Shown: piece after piece, positions 1-10,126 of the stretch | How the letters are laid out: each line of letters begins with the position of its first letter | Numbering within the stretch: position 1 is the first letter of the stretch | Assembly: GCA_009801015.1 (NCBI GenBank) | Contig: VHZZ01000449.1 | Span: 192,720 to 215,722 of the forward strand | From: Silene noctiflora | Lineage: Eukaryota > Streptophyta > Magnoliopsida > Caryophyllales > Caryophyllaceae | Direction: 5' to 3' | Length of the DNA stretch: 23,003 nucleotides | Position numbers and translations under genes: made by a program | The notes under the pieces: generated by a model | The model's database searches: none | Seen by the model: only the letters and a program-made list of their open reading frames with translations | What the model was told of the DNA's origin: nothing

Positions 1-113
1 TCTGATGATTCAAACAATATGAGCTATTTGACAAATATGTTAACNAAGTACAATAAAGTGTAGGACACGAAAAGAATACGAGTCATATAAAAAAGCGAGC
101 TTAAAAAAATTAC

Positions 114-270
114 CTTGACACGGAGGCGTAACATGTAATTGTCTTTCCAAAACCATTGATTCAAAGGTAAATGTTTCGGTTTCCATTGAAGTGTCACGTT
201 CCTTCAAAGTTTCATGTTCCATTGTTGATGATACATTTGATGTTTCATCCACCATCGAAGATTCGTCCAT
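114..270 (-). CDS. N-terminal coding exon of a gene leaving the window on the left
   Basis: On the minus strand an ATG at 270-268 opens 52 codons. They end at a good donor, CAAG|GTAATT, with the last exon base at 114. The peptide is acidic and rich in Ser, Thr and Glu, starts MDESSMVDETSNVSS and ends LHVTPPCQ. Downstream on the minus strand the sequence is AT-rich and intron-like until the window ends. The composition and the TPP end recall the disordered N-termini of plant FAR1-related, MULE-derived transcription factors, but no FAR1 DNA-binding domain is in view, so this is only a guess. It could equally be a transposon-encoded reading frame or chance. The N at base 45 lies in the putative intron. 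Confidence 0.35.
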
Positions 271-519
271 CGTTGATGGTAAAAATTGATTAAATTCTTA
301 TTGATTCTGATTCAATAAAGAGAGATATAATGGTTGATATAATAATTTAATAAAGAAGATGAAATTTATTAACTGGATGATGGAGGAAGATGGAGAGGAG
401 TTAGAGAAATATGGAAGCAGTTAAAGAGAGAATGAGAATTGGATTGAAATTAGATTACGTAACTTTGTCCTTTTTTTTTTCATTTGCAAAATTAATAGGA
501 AAAGGCCTAAAATAACCTT

Positions 520-544
520 GGATGTACAATAACATTGTACATCC
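520..544. repeat. Perfect 11-bp inverted repeat (hairpin)
   Basis: GGATGTACAAT at 520-530 is followed by the spacer AAC and then by its exact complement, ATTGTACATCC, at 534-544. The next bases, CGGTTGTATAG, continue a motif whose reverse complement recurs in similar form at 2731-2750. This is probably the terminus of a dispersed element. It lies about 250 bp upstream of the minus-strand exon start. Confidence 0.6.
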
Positions 545-1949
545 GGTTGTATAGTCCGTGAACTGATAAAATATTTAAATAATGGTAGTATCTCATTAAT
601 TGTTATTTTTTTCGTTGTGCTATTTTGTTTTGAGATTTAAAAAATGAAACTGAAAATTAATCCAATAGAATTGAGTAATGTGCTGAAATTTTTTTAATTA
701 TTTTTATATACCATAAGTAAAGCTAATTATTCCAATTTATAAATTTTCTCAATTTTTTTTGTCATGAATGTAATAAAAATGATTTATTGTCATATTATTT
801 TCAAATAGTAGCATCAATAAAAGATTTAGAAGGTTTATAGTTTTACATTATTTATTTATGTTTTAATTAAAATATTATAATTTAGAGTTTAGTGAAAATT
901 ATATAATTTGATGAAATGATTAATTGTAATGAAAATATAATAATATAATAAAATAAATATAATTATTAATTTTCTTATATAGTGAATACACTTAAATTAT
1001 CAATAGCCTCCTTATTTAAAAGATGCTTTTTGGAGAAAAAATTTGTGAATTCACCTATTCTATTAGTGGATAGAGGATTAATTATCAACATTTTTTTTAT
1101 CCATTTATCAACAATAAATATTAGATACAGATAATTCGTCTTTCATTTATTTGTAGTAAAAATAAAGGAAAAAAATAACCACTGCCAATAAATACTCCCT
1201 AGGCCCTTCTCTTCAGCGGTCTGGTTATGTTTGACTTTTAAAATTAGCAAGACTTTTCAGATAACTTATTTGATTAAAATAGTTTATTTGATTAAACTTT
1301 CAATTATATATTTACGAATTTTGTACCAAAGAATATAAATATTTTATTAGGATGTTTAAGATTTTATTATTAACACTTGTTTACGTCAAAGTTATAATTT
1401 TAACCTTAAAAATCAAAGCATGAAGATAATGATGAGATAAAAATTAGGTTAAAAGTATTGTCTAAACCACATATTCTTATTTAAGATAGATATACTCATC
1501 TTAAGTAATTAATAAAATGGGCTAAATAGATATACTTCGTATGAGATAAAAAGCATAATACATGGATGCTGAAATCTTTTGTCCAATCTACCGATATAAA
1601 ATAGTATTGACCCTTGTTCACTTAAAAGGATATCCAACCGTATATAAATGGCCTTCAAAAAAATTCAAGCAATAACACCTAGGTAGCACAAAAACGGAAA
1701 CGGACATCGCATGCCATGAAATTTAGGACACGAGAAACGTTATTTAAATTTAATAAAATATATATTTTATAGTTATAATTAACGTATCTTTTTATTTTTG
1801 TAAATATATTTGATATTAAATTTATATAATTGAAGATAAAATTTGACTTTGACTATGACTTATTCTCATTTCTCACTCAAACCCGTCTTCTAATCAATCT
1901 CTTTTAGTCTTTAGACATCTCACTCCTTGTTTATACGTATAAAACATAT
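545..1949. other. AT-rich intergenic DNA, no gene seen
   Basis: This stretch is very AT-rich, with stop codons in all frames and no open frame of note. A Stowaway-like end, TACTCCCTAGGCCC, lies at 1193-1206, without a partner I could find. A short GC-richer patch at 1678-1735 (AGCACAAAAACGGAAACGG and following) looks transposon-derived but was not assigned. Confidence 0.5.
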
Positions 1950-2170
1950 TTAGGGTTGTCCGCTTATGTCCGACGAATGTCAATGTCGAACCCGAGACAA
2001 TTGATAAGACAAAAAGCAGAGTATCTATAAAGTTGCAAATAAAAGAGTGGAATTAATTTAACCCAATGAGAAAATGTGTTAACCACTAGCAAGGTGCCTA
2101 GGTCGCAAGAAGAAGAGTTGAGAGAGTCGATGAGGCCATCATGATGACAGCGTGCAATTAAACCATTATT
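1950..2170. repeat. Degenerate element remnant related to the 3323-3488 element
   Basis: GATAAGACAAAAAGCAGAGTATCT, beginning at 2002, closely resembles GATAAGACAAAAGCACAGTGTCT inside the inverted-repeat element at 3323-3488. The preceding CCGACGAATGTC recalls that element's GACGGGCATATTCGTC arm. A second arm is not obvious, so this is treated as a decayed relative. Confidence 0.3.
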
Positions 2171-2439
2171 TTGGTCACATGAGCCCACCTTTTTTTTCTA
2201 CGTTCAGATTTAAGAATCTTTATCGTTTTCCTTTTTTCTTCTCCTTTTCATAAATATAATAATTCCTCTACACTTTCTTACACAACTATTTCGTATTAGG
2301 TTGATTTTATTAGTATTAAACATTCGATTTTATAAATATTTTTATTAAATATAAATAAATAATGGAGATAAAAATTACAATTAATATATAAAAACTTGTA
2401 TTTCATATAAATTATTATGTCATGTAAAATAGATTAAAA

Positions 2440-2949
2440 TGATGGGTTTTTGTTATGTTCTCTATTTTCTCTTCTTATAAATAAAAGATTCAAAACGAAA
2501 TTCACATATTGTTCAATTTATGGACTATACCACCAGTTATACCAGTTGTACGGTATAAAATCCGAGTTTTGTAATAAATTATCTGAGTTTTATTTTAAAG
2601 AATATGAGCTTTATTATGAAGTATCTGTACTCATCCATTTACACATTAAAAATATAAACTTTGAATTAGCTCAGAAAAAAATATACATAAACTTAGATAC
2701 TTATACTTTGGTTGAACAATACTTATATACAACTGGATGTATAATCCTATTTGTGGTGTTATTCGTCTTATATGTAGTTTTTACTTTGTCATTTTTATAC
2801 TTACACTCAAAAAAACAAATAAACTACTCTTGCATCTACAATCGATATGATTTGCGCTTTATGATAGAGAGGAAGTTTTCCAAGTAAAATTTAGAATACA
2901 AAACAAAAATTAACTTACCTAAAATTAAGTATAAATAATTTAAAACAAA
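2440..2949. other. AT-rich degenerate short-repeat tract with a chance ORF
   Basis: Between about 2560 and 2700 there are loose repeats of roughly 20 bases keyed on CTGAGTTTTATTTTAAAG and GAGCTTTATTATGAAGTAT. They are followed by TATACAACTGGATGTATAAT near 2731-2750, which is close to the reverse complement of the 535-555 motif. A 145-codon open frame at 2450-2887 runs through it, but it is Leu/Tyr/Phe-rich in the way AT-rich DNA reads by chance, and I recognise no domain. Confidence 0.4.
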
Positions 2950-2951
2950 TA

Positions 2952-3053
2952 CTTCCTTCATTCCCAATCATTTGTTTATCTACGTTGGCACAAAGACCAA
3001 GCAGGGAATAGGGGACCATTTGTGAATGTTGCTATTGAATGACGGGAAGGAGG
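2952..3053. mobile_element. Stowaway-like MITE, about 102 bp
   Basis: A TA at 2950-2951 precedes CTTCCTTCATTCCCAATC. The right end, GACGGGAAGGAGG, is followed by TA at 3054-3055. The two ends are imperfect inverses of the CTCCCTCCGTCCC type typical of Stowaway (Tc1/mariner-derived) MITEs, and the flanking TA dinucleotides fit the family's target duplication. Confidence 0.6.
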
Positions 3054-3176
3054 TAGTACTTATATAAGGCGTCATTACATAAGTTAAATATAAAATGATT
3101 TCTTTAAATAACTATTACGTTCTTTTTACCTGTTAATATTACTACGTATATATTACCGCATATATTTTTATCCATT

Positions 3177-3294
3177 TTAGGCTCGGTTCTTTTGACCTGA
3201 ATTGAGTTGAACTGAACTGAATTGAGCTGAAATAAGCTGAGCTGAAGTAAGTAGAATGTGAGCTGAATTAAATCGGGAAAAAACAGGCCCTAAA
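3177..3294. mobile_element. Small inverted-repeat element with internal CTGAA repeats
   Basis: The left end TTTAGGCTCGGTTCTTTT and the reverse complement of the right end, TTTAGGGCCTGTTTTTTCC, agree at most positions. The interior (3197-3270) is a degenerate run of GAACTGAA, GAGCTGAA and GAATTGAG units. No clear target duplication was found, so the superfamily is left open. The interior motif is like that of the larger array at 9640-9985. Confidence 0.45.
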
Positions 3295-3322
3295 CTGTCT
3301 ATATACACAAATTCTCATTTAT

Positions 3323-3488
3323 GACGGGCATATTCGTCGCAAACTTGCAACGGGTCAAATACTATCCATGTGACTTGTGAGTGGATAAGACAAAAGCACA
3401 GTGTCTAGGGAGTAAGATTCTGTTCTATCTTATCTACCAACATAAATAGTACTTGATGGGACGCAAGTTTATGATGAATATGTCCATC
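3323..3488. mobile_element. Foldback MITE with 26-bp arms
   Basis: The left arm at 3323-3348 (GACGGGCATATTCGTC and onward to AAACTTGC) pairs with the right arm at 3463-3488 at 21 of 26 positions. All five mismatches are C/T or G/A differences, with the right arm always the AT-richer partner. The loop of about 114 bp carries GATAAGACAAAAGCACAG, which also occurs in related form near 2002. True ends may extend a few bases further out. Confidence 0.6.
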
Positions 3489-3499
3489 ACAAGAAAAAC

Positions 3500-4124
3500 A
3501 TGTTGATCTATATAAAATCGCTTTACAGAAAAGTAATCGATACTTAAATTACCTAGACTATTACCGAAATTAAGTGGAGCATAGATGTTACTTGTTAGAC
3601 AGAAATGTGAAATGTAGAATCCCTTTCGGTGGTTTCTTAGCTACTCATGCACCAAACTCTCATGACAACAAGTTGCCAACCAACGGAAACTAGCCGGAAA
3701 AGTCAACTATTTCCATGACCTAATCTAGCTTTTTCCATTCTTTTAGGTGTACAAGATAGTGAAAGTGGGTGGCTATTATATAGTATTACATTTTCTTCTA
3801 TTAAATACTTTTCCTATGGTACAACATTATCCAATAACATTTTTACACAAATTGCAAAATATCACTATTTTACATGATGATACAATTATATTATAATAAA
3901 TGAGTATTTATACGGCCAGTTTTATCCAAATTCTTATTTCAAATGTACAATATATATGTTTATATTAAATTTAAAACGAGTATAGTAAGATAGAGACAAA
4001 ATCAAAATGGTTATCGATTAGCAGAAAAAAAAATGTCATATTTATTAGGTGAGAAGCTATTTAACCAGTTTCATCGGCTAATGTTCACGGTATTTTAGCT
4101 CGACTTACGAGTACTGTTATAAAC
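3500..4124. other. AT-rich intergenic DNA, nothing recognised
   Basis: No credible coding frame, RNA gene or structured repeat was seen here. Short poly-A and AT runs dominate. Confidence 0.5.
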
Positions 4125-4459
4125 CTGGCAAAAGGGTCAGGTTCAGATCGGGAATTCGGGTTTTGGTTTGCAAGATTCGAGTTGGGTCGGGACGTGGTTG
4201 GGTCAGGTCATTTCGGGTTCGAGTTATTTTTAGGTCGATACTGTACCACCTTGCATAGACCTGACTAAACTTACCCGACCCGACCTCGAATTGAGGACCC
4301 GAATTGACCCGAACTTATTCAAGCCCGAGCCAAGTGTTTATTATCAAAAACGGATTGTTATCCCCAAATAACTTGAAAATAACCCACCCGAAAGTGACCC
4401 GACCCAAATTCTTGCAAACCCAAACAACCCGAACCTAACCTAATCAACCCATTTGCCAG
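4125..4459. mobile_element. 335-bp foldback MITE with CTGGCAAA ends
   Basis: The element starts CTGGCAAAAGGGTCAGG and ends ACCCATTTGCCAG, which are inverted termini. Pairing continues inward: GGTTTGCAAGATT on the left matches the complement of AATTCTTGCAAACCC on the right, and GGGTCGGG on the left matches CCCGACCC on the right. The whole left half is GGGT/CGGG-rich and the right half ACCC/CCCG-rich, so a single strand could fold into one long hairpin. No convincing target duplication was found. It ends only about 215 bp upstream of the TATA box of the tubby-like gene. Confidence 0.65.
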
Positions 4460-4675
4460 ATCACATGACTTTACCAACTGAGCTAGTCGACATCTGCACC
4501 AACCGATAAATATGTATTCATTGCATCAAAATTACATCCATCAACTCCTTAATAAATGAAGAATACTACAAACTTTTATGCAACAAGACCAAAAAAGTCA
4601 GTAGAAATTAAAACCCTTTTTTTTTTTTTATAATTACCCCGTGACTTATTTTTTAATTTGGCTAATAAATCTCAT

Positions 4676-4725
4676 TATAAGTGAAAAAACTACACTTTTC
4701 TAGAGAGAGAAAGAGAGGGGAGTAG
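4676..4725 (+). promoter_or_regulatory. Core promoter and GA-rich leader start of the tubby-like gene
   Basis: TATAA at 4676-4680 sits about 25-30 bases upstream of a GA-rich tract (TAGAGAGAGAAAGAGAGGGG, 4701-4720). A second GA run lies at 4793-4804. GA/CT-rich leaders near the start site are common in plant genes. The start site itself is inferred, not seen. Confidence 0.4.
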
Positions 4726-6015
4726 TGTCTCTATTCTCCAGTGTGTTTTGTTTTGTTTTTCTGTGTTTATTATACAGAGAGAAGAGTGGGTCTAGAGAGA
4801 GAGAATACCGTGTTTCAAAGACAAGGATCTCAAATCTCAGCAAACACAACAACAAGGTTAACTAACAACAACCCTTTTAATCTTTATTATTATTTATTAT
4901 AATTTTATTAAATTTAGTCTAATTTATTTTAATTAATTACCCTTGTTTAGATCTGTTTGATCTTTGTTTTTTTCTGTGTTTTTTTGGATATTTTGTTTGT
5001 TAATTTCTTCCATTTTTAGCTTATTTTTTTCTTGCTTCTTTTGTGTTTATAAAAGTATTAATCTGGCTCATTTTTTTGGATATTATTTGTGTAAAAATGG
5101 AAGTATTTATCTTGTTTTGATCTATTTTTGCTTGTTAATTTTTGGTATAATTTGCTAAAAATCTTCTCTTTTGGAAAGTGAAGAAATTCCAACTTTGTAA
5201 ATCAAAGAAATATAGTAATAAATAAATAAATTAGTGTCTAAAGTTGGATATTTGTTAATTTTCTGTAGGTTTTTAGCTTAAAGTTTGCTTCTTGAAGGCA
5301 TACTTTGAAGATGTATTGGTGAGTTTTAGTGTTTCATCTTGTAATCGACTAATCGTTACTCCTTCCGTCTCAATCATTTGTTTACCTTCGTTTAAAATAC
5401 CCGTCTCGAATAAAAAGTAAACAAATGATTGGGTATATAGATTTTAGAAGTGAGATCTTTGGCTAGACTTTATAAATCATAATTTTGTGTTATTGAATTT
5501 TGTAGATTTGTGATATGAACTTGAAATGGTCATCAAAGTCTCAATAGTTTGAGCATAAATTCTTGTTTAAGACGGATTTATCCAGTTTGATAATTTTTCG
5601 TGGTAGTAGCTCTTGTGACATTTTATTGCTGTTGAAAGGGTAAAAAAAATTGTGTTATGGATGAAAATTGTGTTCTTTCATTGTTATTAATGATTATTTT
5701 AGGGAAAAGCTTTTGAAAGTTATGTTCTTGAGTTATTATTTTTTAATTAAAGAAAATGGGAAAGTTGGTTTCCTTGTAAAAGTGTTGTATTTCATGCTTC
5801 ATATCCCCCCAAAGTCCATGTGAGGAGCTTTTTCTTTTTTAAAGAATCTGCTTTTCTTGCTACCTGCCTTGCTTTAATTTCGCCTTCTTTTAATGTTTTG
5901 TTTCGAGGCTAAGCTTCGTAGTTGAGATATGAATATTTTGTGTGTTTGGTTTCAGCTTGTAAGTGTCTATCAAAGGAAGTAAGCTGAAGCTGAAGCTATT
6001 ATATAGAAGACTGAC
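4705..6015 (+). other. 5' UTR of the tubby-like gene, with a 1.1-kb leader intron
   Basis: A leader exon of about 150 bases ends at 4856 (ACAACAAG|GTTAAC). A second leader exon runs 5956-6015 after the acceptor TTTGGTTTCAG. Neither leader exon contains an ATG, whereas the intron (4857-5955) contains many, which supports its removal. Leader introns are known in plant tubby-like genes and may raise expression. The intron carries a MITE at 5359-5431. The exact start site and donor are inferred. Confidence 0.5.
5359..5431. mobile_element. Stowaway-like MITE in the leader intron, right end truncated
   Basis: TA at 5357-5358 is followed by CTCCTTCCGTCTCAATC. The 15-bp arms CAATCATTTGTTTAC (5371-5385) and GTAAACAAATGATTG (5417-5431) are perfect inverses. 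The right side then reads GGGTATATAG instead of the expected outer end, so the outermost right terminus is lost or diverged. Confidence 0.55.
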
Positions 6016-8341
6016 ATGTCTTTCCGAAGCATAGTCCGAGATGTGAGGGATGGTTTTGGGAGCTTGTCTAGGCGAAGTTTTGAAGTGAGGTTATCGGGTC
6101 CACTCCGGGGAAAGTCACACGGTTCAGTGCACGAGCTCCATGAGCCGGTTGTTGTTATCCAGACCAGCAAATGGGCTAGCCTCCCTCCTGAGTTATTACG
6201 CGATGTTATTAAGAGATTGGAGGCTAGTGAGATCATGTGGCCTGCTAGGAAGCATGTGGTTGCTTGTGCTGCAGTTTGTAGGTCGTGGAGGGAGATGTGT
6301 CAGGAAATTGTCAAGAGCCCCGAGTTATGTGGAAAGCTGACCTTCCCTGTATCATTGAAGCAGGTGAGATACTATCTAGGCTTGCAAGAGTCTCTCTTTT
6401 TAAGTTAATGGTGTGAGGGGTATGTTACCTTGAGTCAGCTGCAAGAGTCAGATGCAACATAATGCTGATTGTTGGACACTGACCTTCCCTGTATCATTCA
6501 TGTTTTTGGGCAAACAAATTGTCGAAGTTTCATGACGTGCCTAAAGGTTAAGAGTCACGGACATGCAACACTCAGCCAAAAGTGAAGTGTTCAACCAAAA
6601 CATAATTTGAGACTGATTTTCTGAATAACATTTGTATGATATCAGTTTGTTGATAGTAGTTGTATTATTCTATTGAAAAAATGGTCAGTGCTTCTAAATC
6701 ACACTCTCGGATGCATCATGTAGATCCCATACTATACTCAGTTCAGGATCTACCAAATGCTTGCGAGAGGGTGGTAATGCGGTATTGAGTTTTAGTATCA
6801 TGCGGTGCCCCATACCCCGATGCATTTTCTATTTGTAAAAAAACGCCTCCAGCAGACAAGTGACAGCATTTTTGTTTTTCTGCAGCCTGGGCCACGAGAT
6901 GGATCAATTCAGTGCTTCATCAAAAGAGATAAATCTAACTTGACTTACCATCTTTTCCTTTCCCTTAGCCCTGGTAAGCTGCGTGCTGACGGAACATTTT
7001 CCATGCTTCTTTCATTACTACTTAGTACTAGTAGTATATTTCCACTAGGACTTCATATGTTATCATTTAACAATAGGTACATATTTGTGCCTCTAGTTTT
7101 GGTGGATGTGTTAGTTGACTTTACCTGCTAGTAGGCACTAGGCACCAGCAGCTTCATCAATATATTAAGTTCCTGTGAAAGTAAAACTATATTCTGGATC
7201 TTTTGTTATCCTGACTGAAATCTATTACACCTTTGCTGTTTTCAGCTTTGCTGGTTGAGAACGGGAAATTTCTTCTATCTGCAAAGCGTACGAGGAGAAC
7301 GACGTGTACAGAGTATGTGATCAGTATGGATGCAGACAATATATCGAGGTCGAGTAATACTTACATTGGGAAATTAAGGTGAGTGATATCTTGTATGTTC
7401 AGTTAAGTTGATCTTCTGTCTTTTGCAAACTGTAGATTCTTCCTGGAAGAATTATACTGTAACAATGATGCCATTGCTTTTTCCTAAAACATGATAGATA
7501 TTCTTAACTTTGCTGAAATTTGCTAAAATAGACCCATCATCGCCTTAAAGGCTCTAATTTATCTAGGATACTCGTTACTAGAACTATTTTCTGTCAATTC
7601 TATTATGCCTAATATGTGGTTTACCCTGATTACAGGTCAAATTTCCTCGGCACCAAATTTATTATCTATGACACACAGCCACCGTACAACAGCTCTCAAA
7701 CTTCACCACCAGGCCGGAGCAAGAGGTTCTACTCTAAAAAGGTCTCCCCGAAAGTTCCTACAGGGAGTTACAACATTGCCCAGGTTGCATACGAGCTGAA
7801 CGTCCTGGGGACAAGGGGCCCACGCAGGATGCACTGTGTCATGCAGTCTATCCCATCTTCCTCCCTCGAGCCAGGGGGCTGTGTCCCCGGGCAGCCTGAG
7901 CTCCTTCCCCGTTCTCTCGAGGACTCTTTCCGGAGCATGTCTTTCTCCAAGTCCATTGACACGTCAACCGAGTTTAGCAGCTCCCGATTCTCGGACATTG
8001 CCGGTCCTCGTGATGACGATGAAGAAGGCAAGGAAAAGCCCTTGGTTCTTAAGAACAAGTCCCCAAGATGGCATGAACAGTTACAATGTTGGTGTCTTAA
8101 CTTCCGAGGGAGAGTGACCGTGGCTTCTGTCAAGAACTTCCAACTTATTGCGGCAACCCAGACTCCAGCTGGGGCCCCAACCCCTTCGCAACCTGGCCCG
8201 TCCGACCACGATAAGATCATCCTCCAATTTGGCAAAGTTGGCAAAGACATGTTCACCATGGACTACCGGTATCCTCTTTCCGCATTTCAGGCTTTCGCGA
8301 TTTGTCTCAGTAGCTTTGACACCAAATTGGCTTGTGAATAG
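6016..8341 (+). CDS. Tubby-like F-box protein (TLP), complete, 424 residues
   Basis: Coding exons are 6016-6363, 6886-6973, 7246-7378 and 7636-8341 (stop TAG 8339-8341). All introns are GT-AG, and the joins restore one frame of 425 codons. Residues 1-50 form the family's basic N-terminus starting [20 protein letters not shown]. Residues 51-100 are an F-box ([20 protein letters not shown], then VCRSWREM), which should bind a SKP1/ASK subunit of an SCF ubiquitin ligase. Residues 117-424 are a full tubby domain ending in the signature [15 protein letters not shown]. The basic SAKRTRR patch (157-163) matches the region that binds phosphatidylinositol 4,5-bisphosphate in tubby proteins, implying plasma-membrane tethering. 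A variable acidic linker (DDDEEGKE) interrupts the domain, as in plant TLPs. Overall it reads closest to the Arabidopsis TLP6/7/10 group as I remember it. The length is normal and no damage is seen. The exact paralogue, and thus a symbol, is not assigned. Confidence 0.95.
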
Positions 8342-8600
8342 TAGGAACATCATTTGGGTTAAAAAGTTGTTAATAAACCGAAGACAAAAGCCGGAGAAAA
8401 ATCATTCTAGGGTTGGTTAGATGTGTGTGTTGTTGTATTACCATCGAATATCGGTCGACTGAAAGGACAAGGATAGCTAAGCATTCAGAAAGACAGTTTA
8501 CCATTTATGTACCTTTGAGTTTAACCATGAATCCTTGGTCTGACCCTTTTTAAACATTGTTGTTTCTTGATTATGTTATATATGTAACAAGTCCAAAGGG
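8342..8600 (+). other. Probable 3' UTR of the tubby-like gene
   Basis: AATAAA lies at 8372-8377, only 31 bases after the stop, so it is close for a functional poly(A) signal. T-rich and TGTA-containing sequence (for example TATATATGTAAC near 8578) further down could serve as plant far-upstream elements. The end point is approximate. Confidence 0.35.
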
Positions 8601-9639
8601 ATCCCAGCCCTCGTAACAGTTGGTTCTTATTTGTTACTGTTAGACCTCGAGCATTATGTATTCATGTCAATTAGTTTAGCTAGTAAATTGAGCTTAGGTT
8701 CAGAACCTACTATCATAAAATACTTTTCTGTGGTTCCGTTCTACTCAAAATTATGTTATTCGGCCTATTTGGTTGTTCAGAGTCAACTACAAGCATATTC
8801 TGTTATTGGCTGTCTTGGTTTTCCGGACTAATCTAAAACCATATAATGCGTAAATTTGATTTGGGGATGTTCTCCGGGCATCTAACTTGACTACAATATC
8901 GGGACATGGGTAGATATTTGGAGAGACTGACCACCTGTGCTCGTATGCATCTTTGAAGACCATGCATAAATCCATAGGGTAAACCCTAGGGCTACGGAGC
9001 TTGTGAACACGTGTGCTATTTTGGAGATTCAACCATCAGTTTGAACTTTTGGTTGAGTCGGTTCTTTGACAGAGTCCCTAGAGTCTTACCCCGTGGATGA
9101 GTCGTTCTTTTTAATGCAGAAACTCATACTCGAGGAAAAAGAAGAGTCGGAGAAACATAATCCGTCTCGAAATCATGGAATAAAAAAGGTTGTGTATGCT
9201 ACAAAGTAAAGCGTAGAGAATGAAAAGTGGTGACCAACTCTCACATGAAATGATAGACATTATGCTTCTTTATGAATTTGTTATAATCGTGAAAGTTGAA
9301 CCACTCAAAGTTGCGACCAACTTGTATATGAATTGGTAAAACAATTTTGTTATTATTTCTATTATATTGTTCAACTTGTACCAAAAATAAAAATAAAAAA
9401 TTGAGATAATTTTCAACAAATTTTGGGAAAATTCTAGGAAAGTTCGTTGCTGACTTCTGCCTTTTTGGTGAAAATGAGGTGGGACTTTTGCCTTTTTTTT
9501 TCATGTAAGCATGCATCACACACATTCACACATCTTAAAAGAGATGTGCAATTAAAACAGGACTTTTTAAAGAAAAAAAAGAAAAAAATTAAATCCCTTG
9601 AGCCTTGACTATACTAAATTACCAAATTTGAGAACTTTT
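8601..9639. other. Intergenic DNA, no gene recognised
   Basis: Short open frames here (about 60-94 codons on either strand) show no recognisable domain. A small hairpin, CACATCT/AGATGTG, sits at 9528-9548. Two T-runs following GACTTCTGCC and GACTTTTGCC (9452-9500) look like a short direct repeat. Confidence 0.4.
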
Positions 9640-9985
9640 TAATTTGCTTAATTTTTTTGAATTGAACTTATTTGAGTTTAATTTTTCTGAATTGAAATTA
9701 TAGGAGCTGAATTAATTAATAAGATTTATTTTTTCTGAACGGAACTTATAAGATTGCACTAAACTTATAGAAAAATGGGCATGAAACTGAACTTATAAGA
9801 GTGGAAATGAACTTAGGTAAGTTGAAGTTATAGAAAAATGAGTAAGAATTGAACTAAACTTATAGGAATTAGGAGTTTAACTTTTCTGAACTCAACTTAT
9901 AAGAGCTTAACTGAATTTATATGAGTTTAACTTTTCTATACTAAACTTATAGGACTTGAATTGAACTTAAAAGAGAGTGATTTTA
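9640..9985. repeat. Degenerate tandem array keyed on GAACTTATAGG
   Basis: About ten or more loose copies of TTTCTGAATTGAACTTATAAG, GAACTAAACTTATAGG and similar units follow one another with irregular spacing of roughly 25-35 bases. The unit vocabulary (CTGAA, TTGAACT) overlaps with the interior of the small element at 3177-3294. Copies are too diverged to give a clean unit length by eye. Confidence 0.6.
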
Positions 9986-10126
9986 AGTCTAAAAAAACAG
10001 ATCTAAGTAAAGTTGTTCATGGATCGTCCTGCCTATTAAACTCGGCCCATCTCGCCTACTAAATAAGCGGGTGCAGATAAGGCATTTTAAAAAAATTACA
10101 AAAATTCGTGTCACTAACCCGTACCA

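Noticed and set aside
1985..2080. Au-SINE on the minus strand (GCTAGTGGTTAAC and GGGTTCGACATTG as A and B boxes)
   Set aside because: The two boxes are about 80 bases apart, farther than in tRNA-derived SINE heads, and no 3' T tail or target duplication was found.
2450..2887. 145-codon open frame on the plus strand
   Set aside because: Its composition is that of random AT-rich DNA, it has no recognised domain, and it runs through a degenerate repeat tract.
4467..4485. tRNA gene on the minus strand
   Set aside because: Only an A-box-like stretch is present. No acceptor-stem pairing, anticodon arm or B-box follows.
7768..8353. Antisense open frames of 163 and 90 codons
   Set aside because: They are shadows of exon 4 of the tubby-like gene, where codon bias keeps the opposite strand open.
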